Assembly (NCBI GenBank): GCA_034437035.1
Contig: DAOTUI010000283.1
Span: 19,976-83,975, forward strand
Origin: CAKZQX01 sp034437035
GTDB taxonomy: Bacteria; Chloroflexota; Chloroflexia; Chloroflexales; Chloroflexaceae
Length of the DNA: 64,000 nt
Direction: 5' to 3'
Below the pieces are notes generated by a model, which worked only from the letters and a program-made list of their open reading frames with translations, did no database searches and was not told the origin of the DNA. The number at the start of each line of letters is the position of its first letter. Position 1 is the first letter of the stretch. The translations under genes and the position numbers were made by a program. Shown here piece by piece: positions 60,021 through 64,000 of this stretch.

Positions 60021-63000
60021 ATGGTACCGCATCTGCGTGGATTCCGGCGGATCAGTCTGCTGGTTCTGGTCAGTCTGGTCGTCACCCTGCTGCCGCCCGG
60101 CACGCCGGGTGGGTCAGCACGCACTACCACGGCGGTTGCCGCCACCCCGGCGGTCAGTCCGGTTCCGCCGACGGTGGTTCCGCCAGTCGATTTCGTACCC
60201 ACACCCGCCCGTGCTGCTGCCCTGCTCCCACCCGCCATCCCCGCGGCCCTGGCCCCGGCCCAGTCGCCCCCACCAGAGACCTCCCTGGCGACCGGCAAAC
60301 CGGCCACGGCCAGCAGTGAGGATACCTGGGATGGCACCACCTGGGTTGCCGGCAATGCCAATGATGGCGACCCGAATACGTACTGGGAGAGTGATTGGCA
60401 GGAGGGATTGCCCCAATGGTGGCAGGTTGACTTTGAAGATGTTTATACCGTGACCAAAGTCGTGATTGACTGGGGCGGGTGGTCTAATCTGGATGCGCTG
60501 GCCTACACCATTGCCGTGAGTGATGATGGGGTCACCTTTACCGATGTGGTCTCCCGCGATTACCACGCGGCGACCAGGTCATGGCCGACCAATGATGCTA
60601 ATCAGACCATCGATACCTTCACGGCCCGGGGGCGCTATCTGCGCTTCACCGTAACCAGTGGCACCTATGATTGCAGTGGTCCCTGTTCGCTCGACTCGAT
60701 TGGGATTGCCGAACTGCGGGCCTACGGCATGCCGGTGCTGCCCGATGACCAGAGCAACCCGCCGGAACGCTGTCCCTGCGATGCGCAGGAGCAGACCAAT
60801 GATCCGGTCAACACCCACACCGGCGCGTTCTGGATCAGCCAGACCGATCTGCACCTGGCGTCACCCGGTCCCGCGCTGGCCTGGACCCGCACCTACAACA
60901 GCCGCAATGTCACCGCAACCACGATCCTCGGTCCCGGCTGGCAGCATCCCTACGCCACCCGCCTGATCACCGAAACCATGCCCGGCGGGGAGGATGGGTT
61001 AGTCATCATTATGACCCCCAAGGGCAACCGCTTCCGCTTTGCCGACAACGGCGACGGTACCTTCCGCACCTTCCCGGGCATCTATGATACGCTGGTTCAG
61101 GGGCAGGGAGTATATACCCAGACGCTGCGCGATCAGTCGCAGTATGTATTTGCTGCCGGCAACGGGCGGCTGATCAGCATGCGTGACCCGCAGGACCGAA
61201 CGCTGACGTTGAGCTATGACCCGACGGATGGGCGGCTATTGCAGATTGCCGACACGCTGGCCCCGCAACGCGCTCTGGTACTGGGCTATAATGCCACCGG
61301 GGACCGTATCACCAGTATCAGCGACGGCACGCGCAGCATCACCTATGGGTATGATGCCAATGGCGATCTGACCAGTGTCACCGACCCGATGAGCCGGACC
61401 ACGACCTACACCTACTGGGAGCATTTGCTGACCCGGATCACCAACCCGCTCGGCCAGGTCGTGGAAGAGATTCACTACTGGCAGCACATGGATGCATGGC
61501 GGGTCTGGTATCAGCAACTCCAGGATGGTCGCTACCTCAACTTCGAGTACCGTGCGGAAGCAACCGTAGTTCAGACCTGGTCGGACGGTTGGAATGAGCT
61601 GCTCGAAGAGCAGATTATCAGCTATGGCCCGGACTCGACCAGGACAGGCAAGCAGGTCAACGGCACGGCGATCGCCGCCGGCGACTATGATGCGCAGTTT
61701 GCCCCCGGCCGGCGCACCGACGGCAATGGCAATACGACGACCACCGCCTACAACGCGGTCGGGCAGCCGCTGACGATCACCGATGCGCTGGGGCAGCGCG
61801 TCCAGGCGGCGTATGACGACCGCCAGCGCCCTACGGTTATTACCGATACGCTGGGCCGGCGCACGGAACTGGCCTATGACGACGCCAATAACCTGATCCG
61901 TCAGACCAGCGATATCACCGGAACCTTCCAGGGATTCACCACGGTCTTTACCTACAATGTGCGCTACCCGGGCCAGCACTGGCTGGAGGAGACGGTCGGT
62001 CCCGATGGCGTGCGCATGCACTATGAGTATGATGCCCTCGGCCAGCGTACCGCCGTGACGCGCAACTATGAGGACGGCGTGTACGCGGACACGGCCCCGG
62101 ATCAGGATCTGCGCAGCACCTATGGCTATGATAGCCTGGGGCGGGTGGTCACCACCACCGTCGGCGTGGGCACCCCGTTGGAACGCATGGATGTCACGGA
62201 CTATAACGCCGACGATACGGTGGCGCGCACCATCCGGAACTATCAGGATGGGGTGTTTGACCCGGCTACGCCGGATGCGGATATCATCACCACCTACGGC
62301 TACGACAACCTGGGCCGACAGGTCTGGGTGCAGGATGTTCTGGGGCGCGCCGACGTGACGCACTATGACGCGGCCGGGCGGATGGACTGGACCACCCGGA
62401 ACCTCACGCCGTTCCAGGTGGATGCGGACGGGCTACCGGTCGTGCAGCCGTTTGACCCGGCCCAACCCGACCGGAATGTCACGACGCAATATGGCTATGA
62501 CGCGCTGGGGCGTACCACGCTGGTCACCGAAACGGGCATCCTGACCGGCACGTTTGACCCGGCCACCCGCAGCTTCAGCGCGGCCACGGAGCGGGTGACC
62601 CGCACCGAATACGATGACTTGAGCCGCCCGGTGACGGTGACGCTGAACTATCGGCCGGGTGTACCGGCCGGGCCGGATGTGAATGTCGCAACGACGCGAC
62701 AGTATGATCCGGCCGGTAACCTGGTCTGGGACACCGATGCGCTAGGGCGCTGGACCCATACCGACTATGATGCGCTCAACCGCCCGATCACCGTCACGCT
62801 GAACTACGAGAATGGTGACCCGCTGACGGTGGATGCCGCCAATAGCGCCTGGGCCACCATCACCGACACCGATATCCTCCAGGTCACCCACTATACCCCC
62901 GATGGGCAGATAGACCGGACCATCAGTAATTATGTCGATGGCGTGTTTGACCCGGCGGACCCGACGCAGGACCGGATCACCGTCCCGGTGTACGACGCCC

Positions 63001-64000
63001 TGGGGCGGACGATCCAGACCATCGCCAACTATGACGACGGCGACCCGGCCACGGGCGGGACGGATACCGACCTGATTACGGAAACGGTGTATGATGCGGC
63101 GGGGCGGGTCCAGGCCCGCCGCGATCCGCTGGGGCACTACACCAGTCAGGTGTACGATACGTCCGGGCGGGTGGTCAGCACGATCCAGAACTGCCGCGAC
63201 AGCAGTGGCGTGCCGGTACCCACCGGCTGTGCCGCCTTCGATCCGGCCGTGCCCGACCGGAACATCCCGGTCACGACGCGCTACGATGCGCTGGGCCGGA
63301 GTTACGCGACCGTCAATGCGCTGGGCCAGGTCACGCAGACCGCATTCGACCCGCTGGGGCGGGCGGTGGCGACCACGCAGAACTATGTCGATGGCAGCTT
63401 CGACCCGGCCACGCCGGACGAAGATATCACCACGCGCCAGGCGTATGATGAACTGGGCCGCACCACGGTCATGACCGATGCGCTGGGCATGGCCACCAGC
63501 TTCAGCTATGACGGGCTGGGCCGCCAGACGAGCCGCACCGACCCGGAGCAGCGCACCACGACCATGGGCTACGACGGCAGCGGGGGCATGCGCCGGCAGG
63601 AAACGCCGGACGGCCGGGTGACGGTCATGCTGGTGGATGGCCTGGGCCGCGTGACCAGCACCATCCAGCACTATGGGGATGGGCTGGTGGCGAGCGACGA
63701 GCCGGTGGACCAGGATCTGATCAGCCGCACGGTCTACGATGTGGCCGGGCGGCGGGTGGCGACCATTGACCCGGGCGGGCGGGAGACCCGCTTCAGCTAC
63801 GACCTGCGCGACAACCTGATCGCCGTGACCGAGAACGCGACGGACGGCACCTGTGCGACCGCGCCCTGCAATGTGGTGACGCAGTATGCCTACGACCGGG
63901 CGGGCAACCGTATCCAGGTGATCGATGCGCGCGGGATTACCACGCAGCAGGCCGGCTACGACGCCGCCGACCGGCAGGTCAGCCTGACCGACGGCAGCGG
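60021..64000 (+). CDS. Giant secreted RHS/YD-repeat protein, 5' part
   Basis: From ATG 60021 (CAGGAGG upstream) a frame stays open to the right edge, over 1320 codons. A signal peptide ('ISLLVLVSLVVTLLPPG') and a Pro-rich linker lead to a discoidin (F5/8 type C) domain (near residues 90-230: 'TYWESDWQEG', 'WWQVDFEDVYTVTKVVIDW', 'GRYLRFTVTSG'). Then comes a DUF6531-like start of the RHS shell ('DPVNTHTGAFWISQTDLHLASPGPALAWTRTYNSR') and many YD repeats ('YGYDxLGRxxxxT', 'YDALGR'). RHS proteins form hollow shells that often end in a polymorphic toxin; that end is outside the window. Long antisense open frames are by-products of its base composition. Confidence 0.92.
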   Translation, partial: MVPHLRGFRRISLLVLVSLVVTLLPPGTPGGSARTTTAVAATPAVSPVPPTVVPPVDFVPTPARAAALLPPAIPAALAPAQSPPPETSLATGKPATASSEDTWDGTTWVAGNANDGDPNTYWESDWQEGLPQWWQVDFEDVYTVTKVVIDWGGWSNLDALAYTIAVSDDGVTFTDVVSRDYHAATRSWPTNDANQTIDTFTARGRYLRFTVTSGTYDCSGPCSLDSIGIAELRAYGMPVLPDDQSNPPERCPCDAQEQTNDPVNTHTGAFWISQTDLHLASPGPALAWTRTYNSRNVTATTILGPGWQHPYATRLITETMPGGEDGLVIIMTPKGNRFRFADNGDGTFRTFPGIYDTLVQGQGVYTQTLRDQSQYVFAAGNGRLISMRDPQDRTLTLSYDPTDGRLLQIADTLAPQRALVLGYNATGDRITSISDGTRSITYGYDANGDLTSVTDPMSRTTTYTYWEHLLTRITNPLGQVVEEIHYWQHMDAWRVWYQQLQDGRYLNFEYRAEATVVQTWSDGWNELLEEQIISYGPDSTRTGKQVNGTAIAAGDYDAQFAPGRRTDGNGNTTTTAYNAVGQPLTITDALGQRVQAAYDDRQRPTVITDTLGRRTELAYDDANNLIRQTSDITGTFQGFTTVFTYNVRYPGQHWLEETVGPDGVRMHYEYDALGQRTAVTRNYEDGVYADTAPDQDLRSTYGYDSLGRVVTTTVGVGTPLERMDVTDYNADDTVARTIRNYQDGVFDPATPDADIITTYGYDNLGRQVWVQDVLGRADVTHYDAAGRMDWTTRNLTPFQVDADGLPVVQPFDPAQPDRNVTTQYGYDALGRTTLVTETGILTGTFDPATRSFSAATERVTRTEYDDLSRPVTVTLNYRPGVPAGPDVNVATTRQYDPAGNLVWDTDALGRWTHTDYDALNRPITVTLNYENGDPLTVDAANSAWATITDTDILQVTHYTPDGQIDRTISNYVDGVFDPADPTQDRITVPVYDALGRTIQTIANYDDGDPATGGTDTDLITETVYDAAGRVQARRDPLGHYTSQVYDTSGRVVSTIQNCRDSSGVPVPTGCAAFDPAVPDRNIPVTTRYDALGRSYATVNALGQVTQTAFDPLGRAVATTQNYVDGSFDPATPDEDITTRQAYDELGRTTVMTDALGMATSFSYDGLGRQTSRTDPEQRTTTMGYDGSGGMRRQETPDGRVTVMLVDGLGRVTSTIQHYGDGLVASDEPVDQDLISRTVYDVAGRRVATIDPGGRETRFSYDLRDNLIAVTENATDGTCATAPCNVVTQYAYDRAGNRIQVIDARGITTQQAGYDAADRQVSLTDGS

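Noticed and set aside
61236..63671. Long open frames on the minus strand under the RHS gene
   Set aside because: They mirror the repetitive, GC-rich RHS codons, contain no recognisable domain and lack ribosome-binding sites.

Overview
The window is about 64 kb of moderately high-GC bacterial chromosome carrying mostly housekeeping genes. I infer a member of the Chloroflexota (class Chloroflexia). The grounds are indirect: PAS/STAS proteins with the 'ELSTP(L/I)xPVxDG' linker, a secreted LGFP-like repeat protein, an adenosylcobalamin-dependent (class II) ribonucleotide reductase, a discoidin/RHS giant protein, and abundant short heptamer arrays. There is no rRNA or tRNA in the window to confirm the placement.

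Layout. 1-6 kb, minus strand: a partial helicase-associated protein, a degenerate receiver protein, and a block of rfbD, an AT-rich restriction endonuclease, its DNA methyltransferase and a family 2 glycosyltransferase. 6-12 kb, plus strand: a Nudix/winged-helix regulator (NrtR type) with a consensus promoter and overlapping palindromic operator, a nicotinamidase, accB, xseA-xseB and a large membrane protein. 12-26 kb: a fused membrane spermidine synthase, YggT, hisD, a secreted repeat protein, a four-PAS GGDEF-EAL protein, a PD-(D/E)XK-like protein, a CinA-like/NMN-adenylyltransferase-like fusion, an SDR, a glycosyltransferase and DoxX. 26-38 kb: pyruvate-dehydrogenase-type E1 alpha (broken by one in-frame TGA) and E1 beta, a DUF4351 protein and gene debris, a 1000-residue von Willebrand protein, a UvrD-type helicase, a Nudix hydrolase, and a graveyard of methyltransferase, PAS and flavin-oxidoreductase fragments. 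38-51 kb, minus strand: purC, two STAS regulators, purM, hisG, a creatininase, a histidyl-tRNA synthetase-like gene, nrdJ and sbcD. 51-54 kb: metF and a cystathionine gamma-synthase-type gene behind a SAM-I riboswitch. 54-64 kb: two convergent polytopic glycosyltransferase-like proteins and the start of a huge RHS protein that runs off the window.

The most unusual content lies between the genes. At least a dozen copies or fragments of one ~195-bp miniature inverted-repeat transposable element (MITE) are scattered from 7 to 52 kb. They share terminal repeats near CACGAGTTACGCGGT and several have 7-8 bp target duplications. One copy sits inside a PAS-gene remnant whose reading frame is restored exactly when the element and one target copy are removed in thought. 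Two sites carry tandem pairs sharing the same target. The centre of each full copy is a 15-25 bp near-perfect stem whose sequence differs between copies while both arms change together. A second signature is short, mostly heptameric tandem repeats that begin at or within a few bases of the stop codons of about nine genes.

Functional themes: NAD metabolism (NrtR, nicotinamidase, CinA/NMNAT fusion), histidine and purine synthesis (hisD, hisG, hisS-like, purC, purM), SAM-controlled methionine/folate genes, surface-polymer sugars (rfbD and several glycosyltransferases) and stress/second-messenger signalling (PAS-GGDEF-EAL and STAS proteins).
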